Of a stretch of 64,000 nucleotides of DNA, positions 1 to 8,561 are shown one piece after another. The notes below the pieces were generated by a model. That model saw only the letters and a list, made by a program, of their open reading frames with translations. It was not told where the DNA came from and did no database searches. Location of the stretch: positions 19,197-83,196 of the forward strand of contig JALVVR010000070.1 of the NCBI GenBank assembly GCA_027023305.1, given 5' to 3'. Every line of letters begins with the position of its first letter. The first letter of the stretch is position 1. This DNA is from Campylobacterales bacterium (GTDB lineage Bacteria; Campylobacterota; Campylobacteria; Campylobacterales; QNZT01). The position numbers were made by a program, and so were the translations under genes.

Positions 1-819
1 ATCGGTGTTGTTTTAGACTTCTTATTTGCACCAAAAATAGCAGAGTATTGGGGATGGCAAGCAGTTTTCTTAGTAGGTGGAGTTTTATCAACTATCATCT
101 TTATAGCTTATACTTTTATGGCAAAAGATGCACCCTCTAATGTATATAAGCCAAATCCAAAAAAACTAAGAGATTATGGAAAACTTTTAAAAGACAAAGA
201 TACTTGGTGGTTTAACCTATTTTATGCGATAAGTTTTGGTGGTTTTGTAGGATTTGCAGGGTACATGAAAGTCTATCTTATGAATACTTATCAAGCAGAT
301 ATGAGTGCTTTTGGATTAGAATATTTTAACGAGCCAAATGTAAAAGTAATTGCAGGGTATTTCGGAGCTTTGACTATCTTTGCTGGAGCAGTACTTAGAC
401 CAGTTGGTGGAGCAGTTGCAGATAAGATGGGTGGTGTAAAATCTCTATATATCTTTTTTGGAGCAGTAGCCCTACTAGCAGTTTTAAATGCTAGTGTTAA
501 GTTACCATTTGGTGTAGCGATACTAGTTCTTTTTCTTATCATGGCAAATCTTGGTATGGCAAATGGAGCAGTTTTTCAACTAGTACCACAAAGATTTGGT
601 AAAGATATAGGTATCATGACAGGTATCATAGGAGCAGCTGGAGGACTTGGTGGAACAGCTTTGATAAAAACTTTAGGATGGAGTAAAGGTGTTTTTGATG
701 GATATAGTGCAGGATTTTTTATATTTGCAGCAGTTGTTTTAGTTGCGATTTTAGGTATCAGTATGGTAAAAACTAGATGGAGAACTACTTGGGGACTACA
801 AGCTGGTGGTAGGATATAA
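1..819 (+). CDS. narK: NarK-type nitrate/nitrite transporter, 3' part (start outside window)
   Basis: The reading frame is open from base 1, so the true start lies upstream and 272 residues are visible. This is the C-terminal half of a major facilitator superfamily protein of the nitrate/nitrite porter family, which moves nitrate or nitrite across the inner membrane. Several hydrophobic helices are visible, and the glycine-rich stretch GIIGAAGGLGG (about bases 622-654) matches the family's NarK signature region. The protein ends in a basic tail (KTRWRTTWG). A hairpin follows the stop directly. The family call is good; nitrate versus nitrite and uptake versus exchange cannot be told from this half. 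Confidence 0.85.
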   Translation: MGVVLDFLFAPKIAEYWGWQAVFLVGGVLSTIIFIAYTFMAKDAPSNVYKPNPKKLRDYGKLLKDKDTWWFNLFYAISFGGFVGFAGYMKVYLMNTYQADMSAFGLEYFNEPNVKVIAGYFGALTIFAGAVLRPVGGAVADKMGGVKSLYIFFGAVALLAVLNASVKLPFGVAILVLFLIMANLGMANGAVFQLVPQRFGKDIGIMTGIIGAAGGLGGTALIKTLGWSKGVFDGYSAGFFIFAAVVLVAILGISMVKTRWRTTWGLQAGGRI

Positions 820-823
820 AGTT

Positions 824-853
824 AAGTTGAAAAGTTTTATAGCTTTTCAACTT
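824..853. terminator. convergent hairpin between narK and a small minus-strand ORF
   Basis: A perfect 11-bp inverted repeat (AAGTTGAAAAG / CTTTTCAACTT) with an 8-base loop lies 4 bases after the narK stop and 2 bases beyond the stop of the minus-strand small ORF. There is no long T-run on either side, so it may be a weak or bidirectional terminator or an RNA 3'-end stabiliser. The repeat is seen directly; the function is inferred. Confidence 0.6.
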
Positions 854-855
854 CT

Positions 856-957
856 CTAAAAATACTTAGTAATTTTCCACTTTCTTTTAAATGATATATA
901 AGCTAGAACTGCTGACAAAATAAAAATAATTGGAACTAATAATACAGGCTCAAACAT
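856..957 (-). CDS. possible small membrane protein, 33 aa
   Basis: This short ORF reads MFEPVLLVPIIF... and ends RKWKITKYF. It has one predicted membrane helix (about residues 4-22, VLLVPIIFILSAVLAYIS) followed by a basic tail, the usual layout of single-span small proteins. A GAGGAG ribosome-binding site lies 7 bases before the ATG. Its start overlaps the end of another tiny ORF just upstream (950-1027), which suggests coupled translation. I do not recognise a family. It could also be chance, as the region is AT-rich, but helix, basic tail and binding site together argue for a real gene. Confidence 0.45.
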   Translation of the reverse strand: MFEPVLLVPIIFILSAVLAYISFKRKWKITKYF

Positions 958-1027
958 CTAACAACTCCTCAAAAATCTCTTCTACACTTTTAAGCTTTAT
1001 GTAGTTTAAAAAGACTCTACTCACCAT
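950..1027 (-). CDS. possible micro-ORF, 25 aa, overlapping the next small ORF
   Basis: This is an ATG-started ORF of 25 residues (ending EEIFEELLDV) whose stop codon overlaps the first bases of the 33-aa ORF at 856-957. Its own start overlaps, in another frame, the end of a 12-residue ORF at 1017-1055 that has a good AAGGA ribosome-binding site. The joined peptides could also be one frame-shifted small protein. There is no family match I can name, and the evidence is only the overlap pattern and the helical, acidic composition. Confidence 0.25.
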   Translation of the reverse strand: MVSRVFLNYIKLKSVEEIFEELLDV

Positions 1028-1192
1028 ATTTGCTTAAACTATCAATTTTTTGCATATCAATCCTTATTATATCAAGATAGACTATATTATTTGTTTAGAG
1101 TGAAATGTGTATAAAAGTAGCTAATAAAATTATTTTTATAAAGGACTTATATCACGGGAGTTTTTCATTAAGTCTTATTTTTCTACTTTTTC

Positions 1193-1220
1193 TTAACGAT
1201 TTGCTAACATAGATTATTAT
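1193..1220 (+). promoter_or_regulatory. putative sigma-70 promoter of the response regulator gene
   Basis: TTAACG (1193-1198) and TATTAT (1215-1220) are spaced 16 bases apart. The expected transcription start falls near base 1227, almost on the ATG at 1232, and no Shine-Dalgarno sequence is visible, so the mRNA may be leaderless or nearly so. This is read from the sequence only. Confidence 0.4.
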
Positions 1221-1231
1221 ACACTTCATGT

Positions 1232-1885
1232 ATGGCAAAAATATTACTTTTAGAAGATGATGAGGTATTATCTGAAACACTGGTTGAAATGTTAAGAGAA
1301 GAGGGCTTTGAAGTGGTCTTAGTATCTGATGGTGAATCAGCACTAGATGCAACATTTACACAACATTTTGATATCTTTTTGTTAGATGTAAATGTTCCTT
1401 TGATGGATGGTTTTTCCTTTCTAAAAGCTTTGAGGGAGAGTGAAAACAATACACCAGCTATCTATATCACTGCTATGAGTGATGTTGCTTCTCTTTCAAA
1501 AGGCTTTGAAGTGGGTGCTGATGACTATATAAAAAAGCCTTTTGATTTTGATGAACTTTTGATTCGTATCAATGCACTACTTCGAAAATCCTATCATACA
1601 TATGCCTATAAACTTTATAGTGGGGATTTTTATTTTATTATCAAAAAAGATGAACTCTATCATGACAATCACTTTATCCCTCTCTCTCCGTATGAGTTGA
1701 AAATCACTAGATTACTTTTTCAAAATCTTGATAAAACAGTACAAAAACAAGAATTTTTAGAATACCTTCATGAAGGATATGAGATGAGCGAAGGTGCTTT
1801 GCGAGTTCATATCAACAAGCTTCGTAAAGTGGGGCTTTCTATCCAAACAGTCAAAGGAGTGGGTTATCGTCTTGCATCATCATGA
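1232..1885 (+). CDS. OmpR-family two-component response regulator
   Basis: This 217-residue protein has a receiver domain (about 1-115) and an OmpR/PhoB winged-helix DNA-binding domain (about 125-215). The receiver has the acidic pocket EDD at 8-10, the phospho-acceptor Asp52 in LLDVNVPLMDG, Thr80 and the lysine pair in YIKKPF at 101-102. It lies directly upstream of a histidine kinase and a complete ABC exporter set, so it most likely controls that export operon in response to the kinase's periplasmic signal. No ribosome-binding site is visible; ATG at 1232 is chosen because it gives the canonical receiver N-terminus MAKILLLEDD. Confidence 0.9.
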   Translation: MAKILLLEDDEVLSETLVEMLREEGFEVVLVSDGESALDATFTQHFDIFLLDVNVPLMDGFSFLKALRESENNTPAIYITAMSDVASLSKGFEVGADDYIKKPFDFDELLIRINALLRKSYHTYAYKLYSGDFYFIIKKDELYHDNHFIPLSPYELKITRLLFQNLDKTVQKQEFLEYLHEGYEMSEGALRVHINKLRKVGLSIQTVKGVGYRLASS

Positions 1886-2930
1886 AAACAGAGCTTTTTT
1901 AAAATTTTTCATTACCTATTTTATCAGTATAGCGATTTTGATAGTGGTAGCAGGGTTTTTCTATTTTGCACAGATGCGAAATCATCTTTTAAGGATGGAA
2001 GAGTTTTCTCTGATTGAGTATGCTAGACATTTGAAGATGAATCTTCCTTTAACTGAGTTTACAGGAGATTTTTCGCATATCTTTATAGATGAAACCAAAC
2101 ATATAGATATCAAAAACTTCACCGTGGGTAAAAAAAGATTTTCAAAGTTAATCCCCCAAAAGTTTAATAAAGGCTATATCAAAGTTTCAAAATCAACTAA
2201 AACTTTTAACCAAAAAGTATCAACTCTAAAACATAAAATACAATTTTTACAACTTTTGTTGCTTTTACTTTTTGCATATATCAGTTATCGTCTTGCAAGA
2301 AATGCACTACAACCACTTAAAGAGAGTATCTCGACATTGGATAAATTTGCTAAAGATTTGATTCATGACTTAAATACACCCGTTACCTCAATAAATCTTA
2401 ACATGAGGGTTCTTGAAAAAAATCCCCAATGTAAAAACAATAAAGCACTTTTAAGGTTGAAAAAAAGTGTACAAAGTATCAGTGAGTTACATGAAAATCT
2501 TACGATTCTTTTAGAAGAAGAGACATTTCAGTTTCAAGAACTTAATGTATGTAAAATTGTAGATGATGTTGTTCAAGTACAACAAACTATCTATCCAAAT
2601 ATCAAATTTGAAATCCAGTGTAATCAACTCAAAGCAAAACTCAATCCAAATGCCACTAAACAAATCCTTCAAAACATCATTTCCAATGCTTGCCAGTACA
2701 ATATCCAAAATGGCTATGTTAAAATCTACACAAACAATAAGTCGCTTTTTATAGAAAATAGTGGTAAAGGAATCAAAGAACCCGATAAAATCTTTAACCG
2801 TTCTTATAGTGAGGTTCATAGTAGTGGGATTGGTTTAGATATCGTTAAAAGACTTGGCTTTGCGATGGATATCTTGATCGAAGTTAAAGCTAAAAGAGAC
2901 GGTACTATTTTTATCTTAACGATGCCCTAA
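1872..2930 (+). CDS. sensor histidine kinase of the exporter operon
   Basis: This is a membrane histidine kinase of about 352 residues with a TTG start that overlaps the end of the response regulator gene; AAAGGAG sits about 12 bases upstream. A start at 1794 is possible but would overlap its neighbour by 92 bases. Helix 1 is FFITYFISIAILIVV. A short periplasmic domain of about 110 residues follows, then helix 2 (LLLLLLFAYISY). The dimerisation domain carries the phospho-histidine in IHDLNTPVTS. The ATPase part has the N box (QNIISNA), NSGKGI and SSGIGLDIV. The small sensor region has no recognised ligand-binding fold. The adjacent regulator is its evident partner. Confidence 0.88.
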   Translation: MHHHENRAFLKFFITYFISIAILIVVAGFFYFAQMRNHLLRMEEFSLIEYARHLKMNLPLTEFTGDFSHIFIDETKHIDIKNFTVGKKRFSKLIPQKFNKGYIKVSKSTKTFNQKVSTLKHKIQFLQLLLLLLFAYISYRLARNALQPLKESISTLDKFAKDLIHDLNTPVTSINLNMRVLEKNPQCKNNKALLRLKKSVQSISELHENLTILLEEETFQFQELNVCKIVDDVVQVQQTIYPNIKFEIQCNQLKAKLNPNATKQILQNIISNACQYNIQNGYVKIYTNNKSLFIENSGKGIKEPDKIFNRSYSEVHSSGIGLDIVKRLGFAMDILIEVKAKRDGTIFILTMP

Positions 2931-2966
2931 TATAAATATATTATCATGATACTCAAAAGGATATGC

Positions 2967-4223
2967 ATGTTTAAATATGTTTTTTTACTATTGTTGCTGA
3001 TGCTCTCAGGATTAAATGCAAAAGTTTTAACACTTGATAGTTGTGTTAATAAAGCAATCGCTTCTCATCCTGATATACATAGATTTATGTTGCAAGTAGA
3101 AAAAAGCCAAAGTGGTATAAAAGCTGCGAAAGCTGATTATCTACCTAAAATATCAATAAATGGAGAGTATGATCCTCGTAAAACATTTGCATTATCACAA
3201 AATGGTACTTTTCACACGATTGAAGATGATAGTTGGCAAGAGGGAATCACACTTACTCAAAAACTTTGGGATTTTTCAAAAACAAGTTCGACTATCAAAG
3301 CATCAAAAATACAAAAATCCATCGCTAATCTTTCTCTTATAGAAGCAAAAGCCTTATTAAGCTATCAAGTTTCAATAGTATATGAAAATTTGCAACTACA
3401 AAAAGAGGCGATTAGAGTAAGAAAAGAAGATGTTAAAGCAAAAAAAGCATTTTATAAACAAGCCAAAGCATTGGTAAAGCAAGGGTTAAAAACTAAAGCA
3501 GATGCTTCAAGGTTTAAAGCTTCTTGGTATATCGCAAAAGAGAGTCTCTCTATCGCAAAAGCAGATTTTGAAAAAGCACGAGTGCAACTTTCTTACTATA
3601 TAGGTGAAAAGATTCCTAAAAATGTTAGGTTAGAAAAAAGTTTTTTACATACTTTACCATCATTGCAGACTCAAAAGGTTTTAAAAAAAGTATTACAAAA
3701 CAATCCTTCTCTTAAAAGTTTACGAAAAAATATAAAAAAAGATGCACTGCTTTATAAAGCTACAAAAGCATCACACTATGGTTCTATAGATGCAGTAGCT
3801 TCATATAATCATCAAAGAAGTTTAAATAAATATGATAGTAAATTAGTAGGTATCAAAGTTAATATTCCACTTTATACTGGGGGAAAAACATCAGCACTTG
3901 TTCAACAAAGTTTTTTAGAGATGCAAAGTGCAAAAGAGGTTTATAAATCAAAAGTTTTAGCACTTAAACAAGAAGTAAAAACACTACTTGTCGATATAAA
4001 ACGATATAATATGACGATTCAATCAAAAAAAGAACAGCTAAAATCTGCTAAAGAGACTATGGCAATACTGCAAGCTAGATACAAAGAGGGGTTGAGTACA
4101 TATATGGAAGTACTTGATGCAAAGGCTTTGGTCTTGACCGTAAAGCTGGGATTGCTCAATGCTCGTTTTGCACAAAGCACAATTTTTCATCGTCTCCATT
4201 ATCTTGAAGGAAAAATATTATGA
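2967..4223 (+). CDS. TolC-family outer-membrane efflux channel protein
   Basis: This 418-residue outer-membrane efflux protein has a cleavable signal peptide (MFKYVFLLLLLMLSGLNAKV). The ATG at 2967 is preferred over the in-frame ATG at 2946 because AAAAGG lies just before it and the signal peptide then starts cleanly. The rest is the alternating coiled-coil and strand pattern of the TolC family, for example the helical stretch VSIVYENLQLQKEAIRVRKE and the second-half repeat ending near YMEVLDAKALVL. It should form the outer-membrane duct for the membrane-fusion protein and ABC permease encoded next. Its stop overlaps the next start (ATGA), implying coupled translation. Confidence 0.9.
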   Translation: MFKYVFLLLLLMLSGLNAKVLTLDSCVNKAIASHPDIHRFMLQVEKSQSGIKAAKADYLPKISINGEYDPRKTFALSQNGTFHTIEDDSWQEGITLTQKLWDFSKTSSTIKASKIQKSIANLSLIEAKALLSYQVSIVYENLQLQKEAIRVRKEDVKAKKAFYKQAKALVKQGLKTKADASRFKASWYIAKESLSIAKADFEKARVQLSYYIGEKIPKNVRLEKSFLHTLPSLQTQKVLKKVLQNNPSLKSLRKNIKKDALLYKATKASHYGSIDAVASYNHQRSLNKYDSKLVGIKVNIPLYTGGKTSALVQQSFLEMQSAKEVYKSKVLALKQEVKTLLVDIKRYNMTIQSKKEQLKSAKETMAILQARYKEGLSTYMEVLDAKALVLTVKLGLLNARFAQSTIFHRLHYLEGKIL

Positions 4224-5389
4224 TAAAACAAAGTGAAATTTTGAAAAACAAATCTATACAGAAATATAGTTTAATAGCAATCATACTAGTGTTGCTTGTA
4301 GGAGTTTTTTATAAAAAGGTTTATATTCCTAAAACAACTTATGATTACACTTTGGTAAAAGTTGGTGCGATTGATGTTAATGTTAAAGGTATAGGAAATG
4401 TCAATGCCAAAGATATTTACAATATCACAGCACAAAGTGGTGGTAAGATTTTACATCTTTATACAGATATTGGAAAATGGGTTAAAAAAGGTGATCTTCT
4501 CATCGAGATAGATGGTGTTGATTTACCTGATCAACTAGAGATCACCAAAGTTACTTTGCAAAAAGCAAATTTTGAGTTTACAGCTTCACAAGAAGAGCTT
4601 AAAAATCAACAGGCACAAAAAGTTTTGATAAAAAAATCATTTCATCGTTATCAAAAACTAAACAAACAAGGCTTTGCTGCTAGGGCTGAATATGATAAAG
4701 CATTGGCTGATTTAAAAAGTATAGATGCTATGATATCAGCTTCTAAAGCACAAATCAATATAGCAAAAGCACAAATAGAAGTTGCCCAAAAGAATATAGA
4801 TGCTATCCAAACAAAAATAGATAATTTAAAAATTTATTCGCCTATAAATGGATATGTTATCTCTAAAAATGCTCAAATAGGACAAGCTGTATTGCCTACT
4901 ATGGCGATTTTTAACATTGTCGATCCAAAAACTTTATGGGTAGAGACAAAAATAGATGAGCGAATTAGTGCAAATGTTAAAGTAAATCAAAAAGCCACTA
5001 TTATGCTCAGTTCACAGCCCAATAAAATTTATAAGGCAGTAATCAAAAGAATATTACCTAAAAGTGATGCTATAACACTAGAGAGAGAAGTAGATGTTGC
5101 TTTTGAACATATACCTACACCTTTTTATATAAATGAACAAGCAGAAGTTCGTATCAAAGTTAGTCACTATGATAAAGTGAGTAAAATCCCATTAACAGCT
5201 GTTGTCCAAAAAGAGGGTAAAGTAGGTGTTTGGATTGCCAAAGATGGTCATGCACATTTTCAGATTATCCAAAAAATAGCCCAAAACGATAGTGAAATGG
5301 CAGTTTCAAATATTGATAAAAAAGCTAAAATTATTATCCCATCTAAGAGTAAAAAGCCACTAAGTGAAGGGATGAAAATCCACTTATGA
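4220..5389 (+). CDS. HlyD/MacA-type membrane-fusion protein of the exporter
   Basis: This 389-residue periplasmic adaptor has one N-terminal membrane anchor (about residues 17-31), a split lipoyl/biotinyl-like domain (YNITAQSGGKILHLYTD and later IYSPINGYVIS), and a coiled-coil hairpin (about 100-200, ALADLKSIDAMISASKAQ). A beta-barrel domain and a C-terminal membrane-proximal domain follow. The order matches MacA and DevB adaptors, which bridge an inner-membrane ABC permease to TolC. The gene overlaps its neighbours by 4 bases on each side (ATGA junctions), so the adaptor, channel and permease should be made together. Confidence 0.9.
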   Translation: MIKQSEILKNKSIQKYSLIAIILVLLVGVFYKKVYIPKTTYDYTLVKVGAIDVNVKGIGNVNAKDIYNITAQSGGKILHLYTDIGKWVKKGDLLIEIDGVDLPDQLEITKVTLQKANFEFTASQEELKNQQAQKVLIKKSFHRYQKLNKQGFAARAEYDKALADLKSIDAMISASKAQINIAKAQIEVAQKNIDAIQTKIDNLKIYSPINGYVISKNAQIGQAVLPTMAIFNIVDPKTLWVETKIDERISANVKVNQKATIMLSSQPNKIYKAVIKRILPKSDAITLEREVDVAFEHIPTPFYINEQAEVRIKVSHYDKVSKIPLTAVVQKEGKVGVWIAKDGHAHFQIIQKIAQNDSEMAVSNIDKKAKIIIPSKSKKPLSEGMKIHL

Positions 5390-6531
5390 TACATCTAGCA
5401 AAAGAGGACATCAAACATACACTTGGTAAGTTTATTGTCACTGCGATGGGAGTTGGGATGCTTTTGGGTATCGTCCTTATCATGATAGGTGTTTATAGGG
5501 GAATGCTTGATGATGCAGAAGTTTTACTCAAAGATATTCATGCAGATTTGTGGGTGGTGCAAGAAGGTACACTAGGACCGTTTGCCGAAGCATCAAGAAT
5601 ACACGAAGATTTAAAATATACTTTGAAATCAATCGAAGGTATTGATAAAAGTGAAGCGATTACATTTCAAAGTATCCAACTTCCCCAAAAAGATAAAAAA
5701 GTAAGAGTTCAAGCAGTTGGTTATGATGTTTTTGGAGAGATAAATCCTATCAATCCACAAAGAATTATCAAAGGTCGAGTATTAAAAACTGATCATTATG
5801 AAATTGTTGTTACCGATAAAACAGGCTTTGCTTTAGATGATAAAATCAAACTTGGAAGACATTTTTATAAGGTAGTGGGTATAACTCATGGCACAGTTTC
5901 CTCTGGTGGAGATTCTCTTATCTATCTAAGTCTTAAAGATGCACAAGAAGTACAGTTTTCCTACTCAAACAATCGTATTCAAACAGATAGACACAGAGGT
6001 ATCCTTGCCAAAGATGCACATCTAGTCAATGCCATCATAGCGACACTGAAACCTGGATATTCTGTCGATGAAGTAGCGAAAAATATTAGAAAATGGTTAC
6101 ATAAAAGTGTTTATACAGCACAACAACAAAAAATAGTTTTAACGAAAAATGTTATCGAAAAAGCATCTAAACAGATTGGGTTATTTACTGCTATTTTGGT
6201 TGTGGTATCAACGATTATTATTGCATTGATTATTTATACCATGACACTTGAAAAAATGAAAGAGATATCTATCATGAAACTAATAGGTTTACCAAATAGT
6301 ATTATTATTAAGATGATTGTAGAAGAAACCCTTTTACTCGGTGTGCTGGCATTTATCTTTGGTAATATCTTTTCTCATGCAATTTATACCAAATTCCCAA
6401 AGCATGTTTTACTACAAATTCCAGATGCATGGACATTGTTTGGTATCGTAATCATTGCTTCTATATTGGCATCTTTTATTGGTGTTAAAAAAGTAATCAA
6501 TGCAGATCCAACTGCAGCGATAGGAGGATAA
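5386..6531 (+). CDS. FtsX/DevC-like ABC exporter permease
   Basis: This 381-residue permease has a first membrane helix near the N-terminus (FIVTAMGVGMLLGIVLIMI), a large periplasmic MacB-like core domain of about 220 residues, and three C-terminal helices (about 260-375). That is the FtsX/MacB/DevC topology of type VII ABC exporters, which act by mechanotransmission on a periplasmic adaptor rather than by carrying substrate through the membrane. Unlike MacB the ATPase is not fused and is encoded next. Length and N-terminal layout resemble DevC of the cyanobacterial glycolipid exporter DevBCA. The substrate cannot be predicted. Confidence 0.88.
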   Translation: MIHLAKEDIKHTLGKFIVTAMGVGMLLGIVLIMIGVYRGMLDDAEVLLKDIHADLWVVQEGTLGPFAEASRIHEDLKYTLKSIEGIDKSEAITFQSIQLPQKDKKVRVQAVGYDVFGEINPINPQRIIKGRVLKTDHYEIVVTDKTGFALDDKIKLGRHFYKVVGITHGTVSSGGDSLIYLSLKDAQEVQFSYSNNRIQTDRHRGILAKDAHLVNAIIATLKPGYSVDEVAKNIRKWLHKSVYTAQQQKIVLTKNVIEKASKQIGLFTAILVVVSTIIIALIIYTMTLEKMKEISIMKLIGLPNSIIIKMIVEETLLLGVLAFIFGNIFSHAIYTKFPKHVLLQIPDAWTLFGIVIIASILASFIGVKKVINADPTAAIGG

Positions 6532-6532
6532 A

Positions 6533-7228
6533 ATGTCTGTAAAACAAGCTATAAAAGTTGAACGACTCAACAAATCTTTTGGAAAAGGTGATACTTTTGT
6601 TGATGTTATAGATGATGCTTCTTTTGTTGTAAACAAAGGTGAACTAGTTGCACTTGTTGCACCAAGTGGTGCAGGTAAAACTACACTTTTGATGATGTTA
6701 GGATGTGTAGAAGACCCAAACAGTGGTACTATCTGGCTGGGAGATGAAAAGGTATATGAAGATAAATGGCTTACCAAAGAGACAAGAAAAATCAGAAGAG
6801 AAAAAATAGGGTTTATCTTTCAGGCTCATTATCTCATCCCTTTTCTTAATATCATCGACAATCTTACATTGCTCCCACAAGCTGATCATGTTGATGAAAA
6901 AAAAGCACAAAAAAAAGCACGAGATTTACTTGCTTATTTTGATATTGCAGATAAAGAAAAAGCTATGCCATCTCAACTCTCTGGTGGACAAAACCAAAGA
7001 GCAGCTATCGCTAGAGCATTAGTAAATGAACCAGAAATCATACTTGCCGATGAACCAACAGCTGCACTTGATTCTCAAAGATCCCTAGATGTTATAAATA
7101 TGCTAAAAAAAATCGCACAAGAACAAAATGTAGCAATCATCATGGTTACTCATGATGAACGAATGTTACCACATTGTGATAGAGTGATGAAGATAGAAAA
7201 CAAACATGTTATCTTGGATAAGATATAA
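6533..7228 (+). CDS. ABC exporter ATPase (LolD/DevA-like)
   Basis: This 231-residue nucleotide-binding subunit has Walker A APSGAGKTTLL, the Q-loop IFQAHYLIP, the signature LSGGQNQRAAIARAL, Walker B IILADEPTAAL and the switch histidine in VTHDE. It belongs to the LolD/MacB-ATPase branch and should power the permease encoded one base upstream. It closes the regulator-kinase-TolC-adaptor-permease-ATPase cluster; the next gene is convergent and begins 3 bases later on the map. All catalytic motifs are intact. Confidence 0.92.
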   Translation: MSVKQAIKVERLNKSFGKGDTFVDVIDDASFVVNKGELVALVAPSGAGKTTLLMMLGCVEDPNSGTIWLGDEKVYEDKWLTKETRKIRREKIGFIFQAHYLIPFLNIIDNLTLLPQADHVDEKKAQKKARDLLAYFDIADKEKAMPSQLSGGQNQRAAIARALVNEPEIILADEPTAALDSQRSLDVINMLKKIAQEQNVAIIMVTHDERMLPHCDRVMKIENKHVILDKI

Positions 7229-7230
7229 AT

Positions 7231-8487
7231 TCAACTTTTAGTATTGGAACGATTTCCTTTTGAATATCTGTTTTGTCCTCTGCTACGAGTATTTTTATTT
7301 CGTGAGTTTCTAGCACCGTTTTGTTTTTTAGGTTCAGGTTTGATAGTTGGGTCTGGTTCAAAACCTTCTATCTGTATTTTTTCTATCTTTGTTTTGATGA
7401 GTTTTTCTATATCTCTTAGCAAATCTTTTTCATCTATACAAACAAGTGAAGCAGCTTCTCCTTCTCTCCCAGCTCGTCCAGTACGACCGATACGATGAAT
7501 ATAATCTTCTGGAACATTTGGTAGCTCAAAGTTTATAACATGAGGGAGTTGATCTATATCTATCCCTCTTGCTGCTATATCAGTTGCTACAAGTGTTCTA
7601 ACTGTGCCATTTTTGAAATTGGCAAGAGCTTTTGTTCTAGCTCCTTGACTTTTGTTACCATGAATAGCAGCTGAAGTGATACCTCTTTTTGCCAAAACTT
7701 CACTTAGTTTGTTTGCTCCATGTTTAGTTCTTGTAAAGATAAGCACTTGCTTCCAGTTGTTCTTTTTGATAAGGTGGATTATCAGCTCTCTTTTTCTTGA
7801 TTTATCTACAGGATAGACTACTTGCTTGACTTGTGAAGTTGTAGTATTTGCACGAGCTACTTCTATCAAAACAGGACTGTTAAGCAAAGTATCTGCAAGC
7901 TTTTTTATATCTTTTGAAAATGTCGCAGAAAAAAGTAAACTTTGTCTTTTTTTAGGAAGTAATGCCAAGATTTTTTTAATATCATGAATAAACCCCATAT
8001 CCAACATCCTATCTGCCTCATCCAAAACAAGATACTCTACACTAGAAAGATTTATAGCCTTTTGTCCAGATAAATCAAGCAATCTCCCAGGTGTAGCGAT
8101 AACTATATCAACACCCTTTTTCAAGCGAGCTTTTTGAGGATTTATCCCAACTCCACCAAAGATAACAGCATGAGAAAAAGGTAAATACTTACTATAAGCA
8201 TCTACATTCTCAGCCACCTGAGCTGCAAGTTCACGAGTAGGAGTAAGGATCAAAGCTCTAACTTTTCTACCTTTACCTTTTTGGGTAGGTATATCGCTAA
8301 GAAGTTGTAAGATTGGCAAGGTAAAACCAGCAGTCTTCCCAGTACCAGTCTGAGCCCCTGCTAAAACATCTTTTCCCTCTAAAATAACTGGTATAGCTTG
8401 CTTTTGTATAGGTGTTGGAGTTATATAACCCGTCTCTTTGATAGCCCTTAGTATAGGCTCACTAAGCCCGAGTGTTGTAAATGACAT
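7231..8487 (-). CDS. rhlE: DEAD-box RNA helicase, RhlE type
   Basis: This 418-residue ATP-dependent RNA helicase has the full motif set: Q motif ([10 protein letters not shown]), motif I AQTGTGKT, Ia [14 protein letters not shown] in [22 protein letters not shown], and the second-domain motifs [23 protein letters not shown] and [11 protein letters not shown] basic, low-complexity tail rich in Asn, Arg and Ser (about 380-418) probably binds RNA. The architecture fits RhlE-type helicases acting in ribosome assembly or RNA decay. It is convergent with the exporter ATPase, with almost no gap. Confidence 0.92.
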   Translation of the reverse strand: MSFTTLGLSEPILRAIKETGYITPTPIQKQAIPVILEGKDVLAGAQTGTGKTAGFTLPILQLLSDIPTQKGKGRKVRALILTPTRELAAQVAENVDAYSKYLPFSHAVIFGGVGINPQKARLKKGVDIVIATPGRLLDLSGQKAINLSSVEYLVLDEADRMLDMGFIHDIKKILALLPKKRQSLLFSATFSKDIKKLADTLLNSPVLIEVARANTTTSQVKQVVYPVDKSRKRELIIHLIKKNNWKQVLIFTRTKHGANKLSEVLAKRGITSAAIHGNKSQGARTKALANFKNGTVRTLVATDIAARGIDIDQLPHVINFELPNVPEDYIHRIGRTGRAGREGEAASLVCIDEKDLLRDIEKLIKTKIEKIQIEGFEPDPTIKPEPKKQNGARNSRNKNTRSRGQNRYSKGNRSNTKS

Positions 8488-8561
8488 TTATTACCTTTGT
8501 TAAGTTACATCTATTGTATCGTAATTGGTTGAGAGTTTTGTTTAGTTATGGACTAATACAT

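Noticed and set aside
2511..2819. Antisense ORF of 102 residues within the kinase gene
   Set aside because: It is a frame shadow of the histidine kinase ATPase domain with hydrophobic low-complexity translation.
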